From positions 20,936,370 to 21,000,369 of the forward strand of contig NC_031774.1 of assembly GCF_001522545.3 (NCBI RefSeq): DNA of 64,000 nt. The letters run 5' to 3'. The DNA is from Parus major (taxonomy: Eukaryota; Chordata; Aves; Passeriformes; Paridae). The position numbers and the translations under genes were made by a program. Every line of letters starts with the position of its first letter. Position 1 is the stretch's first letter. The notes beneath the pieces were generated by a model. It ran no database searches, was not told the DNA's origin, and saw only the letters and a list, made by a program, of their open reading frames with translations. Shown one piece after another: positions 13,101 through 24,529 of the stretch.

Positions 13101-16100
13101 ACAATCAGAGGAATGAATTCATCACGAACAGAGTCTTTATGGAAAACATTGAAGAACACTGCAGATAAAGGAAGAAAATCTCATTATGCCACTTTGAGAG
13201 TGTGTGATTGTAATAGTTCTTGACATCAACCAGCTATAGATCTTATGGAAAACCACACAGGGAGTAAACACAGAATCTCTCATCAGAAATAAATTGATAC
13301 TTAAAACCCTTGCAAGAAGCACTCAGAACAAGTGTTCTGAAGATGCTGTTTGAGAAGTTGTGGAAAGGAGCCCACAGTGTTCTAAGGGCAGGGACCAGAC
13401 AGGGGACATGTTTTCATATCATCTGTTTTCCTGTCAATATTAGAGCCACTGCAGGTAGACCCTCAGCCTTCTGCCTCCAGTGTAGTTGTTCTGCCAAACC
13501 TTTTTCTTTTCCTCTCTTCTTCACACAGAGAGGAAGAGCCGAAATAATACAGAGGAGAGATTATACAGTCCCAGAACAACAGGAGAGGTTTTGTACCGAC
13601 ACACATATAGTCTTCCTGGGACCAAAACCATGACCTGAGAGGCCAAAGGAGGCTTCTCCTGTCCCATGCATGTTACAGATGAGCCCACCATGCCTCAGTG
13701 GGTCACCTCACAGGGACAGAAGGTGATCAGAGCACAAGTTGCATGAGCTGTCCCTGACTTTCCTCTCAAAGTAATTCTCCCATTCAAGAGAAGGAGAGAA
13801 CATTCCTCCATGAGTCCTCCATGTCTAACAGGAATATGCAAGATATTGGAAATTTCAGTTTTGAGGTATCATGTCATCAGAAGGATCATGGTTAGGGGTG
13901 CTGGAGAAGCCCAGTTTGATGTTTCATTTGATGTCAGAATTAGTTTGAGTTTTGTTTTATTTTCAGTTTTGTTCTTCTTTACAGAATTTTTGAGTTGCTT
14001 TCTCTTAAAGGAAAACAAATTGACTGTTGGAAATATTTGTATTTAATGAATAGATAAAACTCTAAACTAAGAAAATATCTATGCTCCTGCCTGGGTTATA
14101 GATAACTCCTTCATCTCTTAAAAAAGTTGTGACCTTACACAGCTAAAATTTTCCTCAATATGTCTGCTTGTGTCCCAAAACCAAGGAGATAACATCTGAT
14201 CTCTTCTTCCTGTTTTCCCCTCACACTGTAGTAATCCACCCCCATTGCTGAGTGGTTCAGGCTGTCTGTGTGTTAGAGTATGCTCCGGACATTTGTCACT
14301 GTCCACAGCATTTTCTTTGAGTATCTTCAGATTTCCAGACCACAAACATATTCATCAACTGTTGTGGAATATATGATAGTCATTATATGATATATAATAA
14401 TGTTAAAAATGGAAAGCCTTGGCCATTGTCTACCCAGCAGTACAGGGGATAAAAATTAAAGCTCTGGTTTATTATCTGCCATTTTCCTCCATTGAGAACT
14501 GTCTTGCACAATATATTTGAAAGAGTCCAAAAACCAAAAAAAAAATAAATTAAAAGAAGCTATAGAAAGGTACCAAAACAACTGTGCTAAGGCATACATA
14601 TAACATCAAGTAAAAACTAAAATTGGTCGGTATTACATTGAATACCTGGAATTAAAAAAATTCTCAGGCTTCTGCCAGAAATTATTAGCTCTTAAATAAA
14701 TATTGTTGGGGTGTATTTAAAGACAACTTTTGCAATTCACATCTGATTTACTTTCTAATTAAACAGTGCTCAGAAAAGTAGTAATAATGAAATGCAAAAT
14801 TCATCTGCTACTAATACTCAGATACAATGTCTTCACATTTCCTACTTATATCCAGAGCCTTTATGAAATCCTGAGCCCCCAGCAGTGTTTCTCACATTAT
14901 ATTCAATTTGGTTGAAGTAGGGGTTGAAGGAATGTGAGGAATTAGTATGTGTGAAACCAGAACATTGATTTAAATGAACCTTGTGAAATTATTTTAGAAA
15001 ATTTGATTCATTGTTTAGAATAGACAAAGTTCATGAGTAAAGGAAGCTCTATTAAAAAGGTTTACCTGAATAGCCATGCAGTAAATTTCTAAAATAGAAA
15101 ATATCTCTTTAAATGCCATATATACCTGCCAAAAACACATTCCTAAAACACTTCTCCAGACCTTATCCAGATGAAACCGCACACAGCATGCAGGATAAAA
15201 GTACAGTGTTCATTTTAGGAACAGAGCCTCAGGAAGTTGAAACATATGACCTTGCAGGGATCTGAATGTGCTTTGTAGCAGTTTTATCATCCCCAGGGTC
15301 TTTACACACAGGTTGGTAAAAGTTCAATAGAACTTGTTTCTTATTTATACTAATCACATAGCATAAATGTTAATAATTAAAAAGGTTGATATTTTAAGCT
15401 CAGATCTCTCTTCTCATTTGCAGTGCATATATTAAGCAAATACACTGAACAGAGAGAACAAAACAGACACTTAAAAAGTGTTTGGATACATTTTTTGAAT
15501 AAAATCTATTATTCCTTTTTTACAGGATCTGTGGAATACTTGTATAGGAATTATTAACTACTTGCATAGCTTTCTTTATTCCCACAAAACTATTTCTAGA
15601 AAGAAAGGGTCATGGGTATAAATATGAACGTGTTTATATCACACTTATGCAACTGGTTTGAAAACACTATGTGGGCTTGTGGAAAAAAACAGCCAATATC
15701 TGTGACCGATATCCTTTAGTAGCCAAGAAATTCAACTGTGTAAATAAACCACTGAATTAGTTTCAAGACATAAGTAAGAAGGAAGTCAGTTCAGAGATGA
15801 AATTATTTTGAAAACAACTAGAATTCTGGTAGGATTCACCTGTGTTTGCATCTTTTCATATTCATAATGCTTTGGAGGTAATCTAGGTAGGAAAGTCAAA
15901 GCACTTATTTCATCCTGCTGTGAGTCAAGGACCTTGTTCATCCAGTCAGGTGAAGAGCAGCTAAAGTATTTGATGACAAGTCAGGCTCAGATTTGAAAAT
16001 TCATTGGGAAACTGTCTTATTTCGTTATTGTCCTTTAAATTCCCTTGTGATATTAGCTGAATATTTTCAGGCACAAATACATTCCCCAAACCAGGTCAGG

Positions 16101-17340
16101 GACACTGCTGAGAGAACCTAGGATTTGGCAAGTTCTGTTTGACCAGCTCTGCAGATTCAAACAAATCCAAGTCCGTTCATGAATAATCTGCAAATACAGA
16201 AGGAAGCTAAATTTGTCAAACAAATTCTTAACTCTACAGTGTTTGCCCAAAGCTACTCCATTGTTCCAAATGCCCATTGGAACATGTCTCAGCTGGTGTG
16301 TTTTATGTAGTCACTATAGGAAAAAAATCCATACTGTGAATAATTGAGGTGCTATGAACTTCAGAGTAAAGACGCTCACTCCAAGCTTCTGTGTGTGTAT
16401 GCATGGTTTTGACTCTGGTAAAATGCTGGTGCTTCTGCAGTCAACAACCTTTATACAATAGGAACAGTTTAACTTGAACAAAGGAAAGTCACTCTGAAAC
16501 AAAGAGGTCTCAGGCCCTGTGGCTCAGCAAGCCTAGGACCATTCCCTTACGGCTGACCCTCAGACCCAAAGGCCAGTCAGCCAAGGCAAGCAGACCCTCT
16601 CCATATCCCAGTATGTGCTGCTATGTCCCACATGTGTGTGAGTGTGCATTCAAAGCCACACATGTTTCAACTGGCTTCTCCAGGTACTGTCTTATGATGG
16701 AAAGCAAGAATCCATCAGCCTATATCTGTCAGCTGAGGAGAGACACAGTCCACAGGCATCCTTATGTTGGTCCCTACAGTGACTGAAACACAATATATGA
16801 CACTCAGTATTCTTGTTTCTTTTGGGTTTTTTTTCATTTTTCTCATGCTTGACAGTCAGTAGGAAAACTAATGTTTTTATTATTTACCACTGTGGAATTT
16901 TCCAATACAACAGAGCTGCAATTTTAAGTTGGAAATGTATTGCTTCAACTTTCACAGTGAGTATATAATCCATCTCTTCTTTTTCTTACTTTGTTTCTTC
17001 TCATTTAGATAGGATGTGACTCTAATTTGGGGTGCTTTCCTTGCCTTCTGTGATGCCTGGATAATGTCTTTAATTTGTGTATTAAACTGATCTAGTTAAT
17101 TGATCATAGCATACTCTCAAGGCCTCACTAAAGCTTTCATGGACTTCTTACAAAGTACTTAGCATAACTGTTCAACTGGCAGAAAGAAAGTCTTATCATC
17201 TCTCCCCAGAGGTAGCTAATCTAGCCTCTAAATCTAAAAAAACTTTCACCAACTATTGAAAAACTACACAAAATGTCATAAGATCCACAAGCAAACTTTT
17301 CCCTTCTGGTTTTCAGTTACTGATTAAGCCTTGCTTTCTA

Positions 17341-17354
17341 TTTTTTTTTTTTTT
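17341..17354 (+). repeat. T14 tract preceding CCCAG
   Basis: A run of 14 T directly followed by CCCAG, which together form a near-ideal polypyrimidine tract plus 3' splice-site signal (see the finding on the micro-exon-like segment). On its own it is a simple homopolymer. Confidence 0.85.
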
Positions 17355-17559
17355 CCCAGTAACAAATGGTGAGTGATGAAATCTTTTCACTGCAAATCAA
17401 AGGTATCCATCCTGTTTTCTGTAAAAATTGTGGTAGTGACAAATCCACAAATGCTTTGCCTGAATCTGTTCTTTCGAAGAATTACAGCTTGGCCCAATGT
17501 ATGTGTTTGAACTCCATAATATATTTTATCCACTGCATGACACTAAAAACAATTACAGG

Positions 17560-17640
17560 AAGAAGTTTAGCCTAGTGCTAAAGCACACTAGACCCCTCCT
17601 TTCTCTGGCTTGGCTCTGCCATTGAGGTTTCAAAAGTAAT
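17560..17640 (+). mobile_element. Possible MIR-like tRNA-derived SINE head (relic)
   Basis: The segment begins with a sequence resembling a polymerase III A box (TAGCCTAGTG...), followed by AAAGCAC, and then has GGCTCTGCCATTGA, close to the CTCTGCCACT word that follows the B-box region in MIR/CORE-SINEs. Order and spacing fit the head of such an element, but it is short and eroded. A better MIR-like copy in the same orientation starts about 230 bases downstream, so this could be a second insertion or a displaced part of one element. The assignment is from memory of the consensus. Confidence 0.35.
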
Positions 17641-17869
17641 TTACAATTTTGGAGGCATTCATTGTTTAAAACCTAAAGGGCCCCTGTGTTTGGAAAGCAG
17701 AATATAAAATCTACCAGAAGTTAAAGATTTTAAATTTTAAGGCTGCTCTAAAGCTCCTTCAAAGCACTGCTACAGATTTCAGCAATCTTAGTGTCATTTT
17801 CTCAGGCCGTTACTTTTGTGCCTATCAGTTGGTAGCAGAAGACAGATGAAACAAATGCTTTGGACAGGC

Positions 17870-18128
17870 AGCACAGTTAAGTGGAGCTACAGGTCAGAAG
17901 ATTTATGTTCTGACCCTGCATCTGCCACCAATGTGAGCTCTGACAAATCTCTACATCCCTCTCCATCTTAGAGGTAAAATGGGATGATACTTACCCACCT
18001 TCTAAGGCACTGCACTTTGTGCTCCACCAGCACTAATCATTCTATGACTAGGAGGCTCAATTATTTGAAATACTTTGAGATGTAAGATGGTCTGAAAGAA
18101 TGAAGTGTTATCATTAATAATAATAATG
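17870..18128 (+). mobile_element. MIR-like CORE-SINE relic, plus strand
   Basis: Several landmarks of the amniote MIR/CORE-SINE family appear in the right order: TCTGCCACC near 17931, an eroded core with CTCTGACAAATCTCTA in place of the usual 'GTGACCTTGGGCAAG', then GAGGTAAAATGGGATGATACTT at about 17971-17992 (family: TGTAAAATGGGGATAATA), then TACTTTGAGATG at 18071-18082, and finally a run of TAA triplets at 18116-18127 (family 3' end: CTTTGAGAT... followed by ATT repeats). Length (about 260 bp) and order agree with a nearly full-length copy. Such elements are ancient in amniotes and are expected to be inactive and heavily mutated in birds. Confidence 0.65.
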
Positions 18129-21100
18129 AAAGTGCAAAAAAAATAATTTCCAGTAAATTAACACAGAACCACAAATCAGTTCCAATCTTGTGGGTTTTAA
18201 GCATAGCATTTCTTCCCAAGGGCTACAGTATGATCTTTCCCCCTTCATTCATTTCAACCAACAGTTAGGTTCAGATTGCTTTTTAAATATTTAATAACTG
18301 CTTGGGACATTTTATTTTATGGTGATTCCACATCATGCATCCCTGGGCTTCTTAATTCAGCACCAGATTTTAGAACAAGCAAAGCCAGTTAACTCCTCTG
18401 TGTGTAGTTCAGACAACCAACCCTCCCTGCAGTTTCCTGAAGGTCAAGTGAAACATCCAAAGGAGATTTTTTTCATTTTTCACACCCTTCTTTCCACCCA
18501 CCATCAAATCAAGCAAAGCTTCCCTTAATCATTATCAGGGAGACAAAAAGTTATAGTGCAGAGCAATGGACTGGAATTTCACACTCCATTTGCACAATAA
18601 CTCTGAGGGCTGCTAATGTGCTGTTTGCTTTTTAGCAGGCATCTCTGCAGTCATCACTGAAATGCATTTTGGCGCTGCTCCCAGGGCAACTTAACTATTT
18701 ATGACAGCTTGTCTTGAAGTGCCTACATGAACATTAGGATGTCCATGGCAATCTGCAAATTGACCCATCCACATGGCATTTGAGATCAGATGGAAAGAGT
18801 TTTAATAATGTAATGAAAGTTAGGGTAGACATCATTTTTAATTTATCTTTTTTACTTTCTCTCTGATTTTCCATCCCATCTTTTGGCCAGGATATGTCAA
18901 ATTATTAAATCCTCCCATATTAACAGATGCTAATGATCTCTCTCTCACTTGGACTGTCTTTTATTACACATTCAGTCAGACAATAAAGGGGAAATATAAA
19001 CCCTCACCCTATGTAAACCATTTTCCTCCAGAGAGTGAAGCTGCTCCACCAGACCCAGCTGTTTGCTTATTGTCCAAGTTGAGTGATGCATGAGTAATTT
19101 AAAAGGCAGACATTCTTCCCGACAGCTTTCATTTTCATGCTGCTCCAAAGTTCAGAGGTGGCTTTTATTCTTCAACCTTTTCTTCAGCTTTTTATTCTCT
19201 CCTAGAAGCGGAGCTGCCTAATAAAACAACATTTTCAGGCACACCTAATAACAGAGAAGAAAAAAACCCATTCAACTGAGATCCAACTTCAGCCTCCAGC
19301 AGGAGTGAGGAGTTATGTCTGGAAGGTTCACTGGGATGAGAAAGGTCACAGCTCCTAACTCTGTTGATGATTTATTCACAGGGCAGCTGGAGTTAAGCTG
19401 CCTCACCTCATCAGGCCATCTTTTCTCTCTTAAGGATTGATGTGTATCAGGAGCTGTAAGAGAGACAATTTGCTACAGGAAGTTAGAGCAGAGGAAGATA
19501 GAGAAAAGAATTAGTTACTTCCCATCTTTTCACCTTTGTTTCCCTTAACCTGGTTTGATTATAAATATTTTTCTGTAGGTAATGGCTTTAAATACATAGC
19601 TGTGTAGTGCACATTGGAATTTACCCCATGATCCATCTCCTGAGGTGATAATTATCTTCCTCTCTCTCTCCCACAGGGTTAACGATATTCTCACATCTCT
19701 CTTTGCTAGGACCTTTCCTTCCATGGATACCAGTCACTTTTTCCCTCCAATTCTCAATCTGATTAGCATAATTAAATTACGTTAGAGTCACTGATCCCAG
19801 CTTGCTCTCTGAAGTTTGTCGTTTTTGTTCTAATGAAAAGAAGTTTGTGTCTTGCAAAATTGTCCATTTTTCTTGTTATCAGGAGATTCTAACAAAATAC
19901 AGTCTCTAGTAATAGTCTTTTTTTCATAATCATAAACCACAAACACACGTTTAAGTCTGTATATATAGGTGTTTTGGTCCATGGTCCATAAACCATCCAG
20001 CAAAATGTGACCTCAGCTTCTGTAAGACCTTCATGTCCAACAGTGCTGCAAAAATGTTCATAACCTGAGAAATACAGAGACCTTCAGTAATAAAGGGAAT
20101 TTTATTAGATCCCTTTACAACAACCCCCTGTATATTTCAAGGTGTAGTTAAGGTGTAGGTCTGTGAAAGCAAAGTAGAAGAGCAGTGTGCTCTGAGAAGG
20201 TTCCTGTCTAGACAAGCTGCCTTAACTCATTCTGCCACTGCTGTTGTTGGTGCCATTCCACCATTGCTAACATCACCTGCAGCACGAATGGCCTTCATGT
20301 GACTGAGAAATGTTTGGTTTAAGGAGTACTGTGGTTAAAATGCTGACCCTAAGTCTGATCTAGTTCTTCTCTTGTTCTTGTGACAACAAATCACGCACCA
20401 GTAATCACAGGGGCTGGAAGAATTCGAGGAAAGGGGTTGCAGTGTGGTCAAGGACAAACACTACTGCAGAGTAGCATGGCAGTTTGCTGTGCATGACTTA
20501 AAAAAAACAGCCAGAAAGCTGACTTTATGGTAACAAAAATGATAACCAAGAAAAAAAAATCATTGGTTTTGCTCTTTGGAAAGAAACAATTAAATTTTAT
20601 TCGCTGTGGAAAGCTTAATTTATTCCTGATTTTATGTGTACTACAGACGGCTAAGCAATACAGAGTTCCCTGTGCCTGAAGAAAGATGGCAGAAATTCAC
20701 AGAAAAAACCTCAGCTAAGGTGGCTGAGGTGTCAGGAGCCTTGGGAGGGCAGGCCCCTTGCTGCCACCCTCCACTGGGTAGGAACAGCTCTCATCAGCAC
20801 TTTACTGCTTTGTACAGCTAAAGATGCTCTTAAACAACTGCTAAAAACAGCGCCCCTTTTCTTTGAACAGTAAAATATCAGTCTCTTCAGCCTTGTCTTA
20901 AAATGGGCTATAAGCTATGACCATTAATTTGACACAGATTTCTTGCATAAAGTGTCTTTTTGTAAAGTTTCACTGTATTCAAAATCCTAGGAAAAGACAC
21001 ATTTGAAATGCAGTATTGTTCTGGAGAAGATCATCCTGGAAAGGTTTTGTTGGGTGGGTTTTTTTTATTTTGCTTCAGTTTTATTTGGTTTTGCTTGCTT

Positions 21101-21929
21101 GTTTGTTTAAAGACAGATGGACAAAGCACAAGAAACAGAGTTAAGAAAAAGAAATTGTTGTTCCCTTAATCTCAGACTTTCAACAAGAGGCAACGTTTCC
21201 TGTGATTTAGTATGGTGGATGCAATTGTATCTTCTCAGAGAGAGTGTAGATTACAAAACCTTCCTTCCTTGTGGCTGCAGACATTAGTCAGCCCCAGCTT
21301 ACTCGAGACAGCAGCAGGGTTTCAGTCCACAACTGTAATAATTCACAAAATAAAATGTTTGTTGGTTTTGGGGTTTTTTTCCCAAAGACCTGATCTAGTG
21401 TCAGTAGTCTCAGCAATAAAGCTCTCATTGCCTAAGGAGTGGTGTATGAAACAACAGCTACAAGGAATTCATCCCATTGCTGTCTTCCTGGACTGACAAA
21501 GATGAGATCTAATGTGTCTGAACAGCATTCTTGAACTTTGCAATGTGAGTTGTAGTGGCTAGTCAATTTGCTTTGGTTGCTTTCAGTCCGTTCTAAAGGG
21601 AAGTGTGGCCTGATGGATTTTATTTGAATTAGTTTTGGGTTCTTTACTACTGAGTCTTTGCTGCTCCAGAGAAATCACTCCAGCAAGCCAGCTGGGAACT
21701 ATCAGCTCAGGGCCTAGTCTTTCATGTAATGTCTAAAGTTCCAGAGAAGATAAAGGTAAAATTAAAAATAAGGAAGATTGTCTCTCACATCTGAATAGAG
21801 TTTTAGTTGCAACGTTTACATCTCCATCGCATGAAGAACCACTTTCACTGGAGAGTTTGGAGCCTGCCAGCTGGTACATCATTAAGACAACTCATAGATC
21901 ATCTCTTGGAAGACAAGGCAAACTGGTCT
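18129..21929. other. Non-coding DNA with no recognisable gene
   Basis: No gene or named repeat is recognised here. The first part (18560-19330) is repeat-free and rich in transcription-factor-like cores, and is listed separately as a possible regulatory block. A strong splice-acceptor-like pyrimidine run ends at about 19677 (CTCTCTCTCCCACAG), without a convincing exon after it. T-rich low complexity occurs at 21059-21110. Open frames are below 100 codons with no motif. Confidence 0.65.
18560..19330. promoter_or_regulatory. Candidate conserved regulatory block (inference)
   Basis: About 770 bases free of simple repeats and recognised transposons, with a high density of developmental transcription-factor-type cores. 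TAAT homeodomain cores lie at 18614, within 18803-18814, at 18840 and at 18931. A SOX-type ACAATAAAGG lies at 18980-18989, GTAATTTA is near 19094, a run of TAATA-type cores is at 19219-19250, and a T-box-like CACACCTA is at 19240-19247. This texture is typical of deeply conserved non-coding elements in bird gene deserts, but base composition and motif density cannot prove conservation. No gene lies close enough in the window to name a target. Confidence 0.25.
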
Positions 21930-22215
21930 GTGTTCACCATCTCTATGATTCTCATGGCTTTATAGACCTCAAGTCATCTCTTTTCCAGGCTCAAAGGACC
22001 CCTGGACTCATGGTCACTCATCATGTGAAAACCAATCCTAACCTTTTTCTGAATCTTTTCTAATTCTGTTATATCCTCTTTAAGATAATCAGAACAGGGC
22101 TGTACATCACACAACTGCAGCACGGGTTTCTTGAATGGTATAATGTTGCTCCCTATTTTGTTCACTCACTTGGCCCTAACAACTAGAATATATTTAAGAC
22201 TGTTGCTCTGGACTG
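21930..22215 (-). mobile_element. Ancient CR1/L3-like LINE fragment (reverse transcriptase C-terminal part)
   Basis: The minus-strand translation of 21974-22165 matches the order of residues in the C-terminal part of CR1/L3-clade LINE ORF2. It has an eroded counterpart of the 'PLYKSLVRPHLEYC' region (NIIPFKKPVLQLCDVQPCSD), then YLKEDITELEKIQKKV (family: YLKKDI-ELE-VQRR), and then PLSLEKR (family: LFSLEKRRLRGD). Beyond a stop codon the same frame continues as LEVYKAM, again as in the family (IEVYKIM). The catalytic FADD region is not present, so this is only a piece of a dead element. It is older than the CR1 copy at 36205-36838 and lies on the opposite strand. Confidence 0.75.
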
Positions 22216-24339
22216 CCATAGTTTTCCTAAAACTTCTTATTGTGAGTGAAACATCTCAGTCTTGCACGATCACAATATGCTTAAAGCCCATCATTTTGTA
22301 TAAATCAATATCAACCATATAAATAGTTAATTTTATATTATGAAAGGAACCATATAAATGAGAAACTTTGTTGTCTCTCTGAAGCATATCCATAGCTTCA
22401 GCTCAAACATGCTCCAGCATGCTCTCATGTTTTGATCTATTATTTGAAGGTCATTCTCATGGGATGGAAAGTATATGTATGTGTAAATAAATAACAAATA
22501 AATACTTTAATTTTTTTTTAAGCTCATGTAGCATTCATGGAGAATAAGGGCTGACAGTTTTGGGTGAAGATAAGGAGTACTACTTACAGAATGGAAGAAG
22601 AGCAAACCTTTCTTACACAGTCTGCCCTCAATTAAAGCTGGATGAATATTTCAAAATAAAGTGTTTTAGATTCCAGTCTTCCCTTCTCATCTAAACAAAA
22701 AAGGACCTGATACCTGTAAAAGAACTTCACGACATCCCTGGGACACCAAGCTGACTCAAAAGTCTGCAGGTCGGTTGGACAAACATTTAATAAGCTCAAA
22801 ATAATATTGTTTCATCTTTTCTGTATGAAAATTTTATTAGAAAGTTGTGGTTATCAGAAAGATCAAATTCCTGTTATTGTCCATGTAAAATTATAAAAAT
22901 AAAGTCTTTCTGAAGCCCATTCCATTCCATCTTCCCATGTTGTCAAAGCTGGAAGTAGCCAGCTGTAATGCTGACTTTCCACCTTTTGCAAGTCCACCGA
23001 TACACATGCACAGTGTTCTGTCTATCTGTGTCCCTCTTTGCATTTCCTAAAATATGTAGTATGCATCAGGCTTCCCTCACATCTAGGTTGGAAGAAAAAC
23101 ACGCTCTGATCCTATGACTCTATTTGTGTGGGAGCAATTCCCATGGCCAGATGATGGTAGTCTCCATCCACTGCTCCAAGTGCCTCCAGGAAGCCAAGAG
23201 GTGTCCCAGCATCTAGTGGCTGCAGCTAAACCCTTATTGTATCCCTTGGACCTCGGTGACTTTTGAGAAGATAGGACTCCTTGCTTCTGCATATTGTTTT
23301 TAACTTATTTTTATTCCTGAAGGCAGCACTGAAATTAATAAAATTCTCTCATTTTTTTCATAAGTACAGATAAAAACACTTCATCGTGTAGGTGTGCACT
23401 TACTGTGTACAATTTCACAATTTAAATTTTTTATAAAAGACAGATATGTTTTTTGGTTTTTGAAATTTACAATGTCAAAATGTGCACTATGAAAAGCGTG
23501 AAGGATATATATATATATATATTTATCTGGAACAGAATATATAAACAGCCATGAAAAATACCTGAGTATAAATGTTAAACAAATCCTTGCAATCCCCAAT
23601 TTCATAGTGCAATTTTGTCAACACACATTTCATCCTTCCTCAATTCATGCAAAACCTCCTTGCATTTTATAATCTAAAATCCAAGAGGTGATGACATCTC
23701 ACTGAAATAAAAGCCAACAAAAAAAGAAAAAGGGGGGGAAACCAACCAAAACTAAATTTACACCAAAATGTAAATGCGCTACTTAATTTAAACTATTAGA
23801 AACTATATTCTTTCAGCTGCTGAAAAGCCTTTGCAGATAAAGACAGGGAAGGTGAGGAGGGATTAAGCACTGAAAGAAACTAAGATGCCAAAAGAAATGT
23901 ACAGCTTGTGTGGGGATCAGGGACTCTTTTCTCAGCAATGTGTTCATAAATTTTATCCTGAGTGTATATCGTGAGCAGAAAGTCAAGGATTTAATATTGC
24001 TGGCAGTAAGCCAGCAGCATCTTAGGAAGGTTTTATGTTAACTCCCCACATACCACTCTGCTGGTGCACCTCTAATCAACCTGCACAGCACCTTGCTACA
24101 TCCATTCCAGCTCCCCCCTACGCAGACCTATTGGCTCAGGGAAGGCTTATACAACACCTTACTACTCCAGCCCAGAAGGTCACCAGTGACTGCCATCCAC
24201 ACCATAATTCTCACTTTCTTCTGAAACTCCCTGCAGCCTCTTTTGCTAAAGCTCATGTTGTCCTTCATGACAACATCCAGTAACTTTTTGACTTTTCATC
24301 CCTGTTGCTTTCACAGCAGCTAGTCCTGTTTCTCATTTG
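22216..24339. other. Non-coding DNA with no recognisable gene
   Basis: No gene is seen. An 11-base word, ACCATATAAAT, occurs twice near 22315 and 22350. A short AT dinucleotide repeat lies at 23505-23522. A minus-strand frame at 23083-23292 and a plus-strand frame at 24035-24283 are open but have no recognisable motif. Confidence 0.65.
23505..23522 (+). repeat. (AT)9 microsatellite
   Basis: Nine AT dinucleotide units in a row, flanked by AAGG and TTATC. It is short and self-complementary. Confidence 0.9.
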
Positions 24340-24440
24340 TCAAAGGGAGAACTTTGGAAATCACTCACCCAGGCTGAATTTGAATTAGCAGCCAACTCTA
24401 CATCCTGTTTAAAGTCACTTGAGCCACTCAGCCTATAAGA
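24340..24440 (-). mobile_element. tRNA-derived SINE relic (MIR-like), minus strand
   Basis: Read on the minus strand, the segment starts with ATAGGCTGAGTGGCTC (plus-strand 24421-24436), a good polymerase III A box of the form TRGCNNAGTGG. About 46 bases further on it has AATTCAAATTC (plus-strand 24376-24386), which agrees with the B box GGTTCRANNCC at 8 of 11 places. That A-to-B spacing is right for a tRNA-derived SINE head. The following bases (CAGCCTGGGTGAGTGA...) do not give a clear CORE domain, so the family (MIR-like or another tRNA SINE) is uncertain. It is too diverged, and too incomplete at its ends, to be a functional tRNA gene. Confidence 0.5.
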
Positions 24441-24501
24441 ACTATTAATCTCACCTATCTGGAATTCCCATTAATTCTCTAGACAAGAAGTTACTCATTA
24501 A

Positions 24502-24529
24502 AGTTATGCATATTATAATATGCATAACT
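24502..24529. repeat. Perfect 28-bp palindrome
   Basis: AGTTATGCATATTA is followed directly by its exact reverse complement, with no spacer. Each arm carries TTATGCAT, which resembles a POU/octamer-type site, so the element offers two such sites in mirror arrangement. It lies about 60 bases beyond the SINE relic at 24340-24440. A function is not shown. Confidence 0.9.

Larger units (their letters stand above)
1..17559. other. Non-coding DNA with no recognisable gene
   Basis: I see no gene, RNA gene or interspersed repeat that I can name in this stretch. All reading frames are short (up to about 110 codons) and carry no recognisable domain. The sequence is AT-rich with scattered A or T tracts. 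The interval 10640-10920 is slightly richer in GC and is open for 91 codons on the minus strand (10649-10924, Glu/Gln-rich), but no family is recognisable. An 8-bp inverted repeat built on CACATG/CATGTG E-box cores lies at 2579-2600. Intergenic and intronic DNA cannot be told apart here. Confidence 0.7.

Noticed and set aside
19660..19790. Strong acceptor-like CTCTCTCTCCCACAG followed by a 30-odd codon open stretch
   Set aside because: No donor site follows within the open stretch, and no protein family is recognisable.
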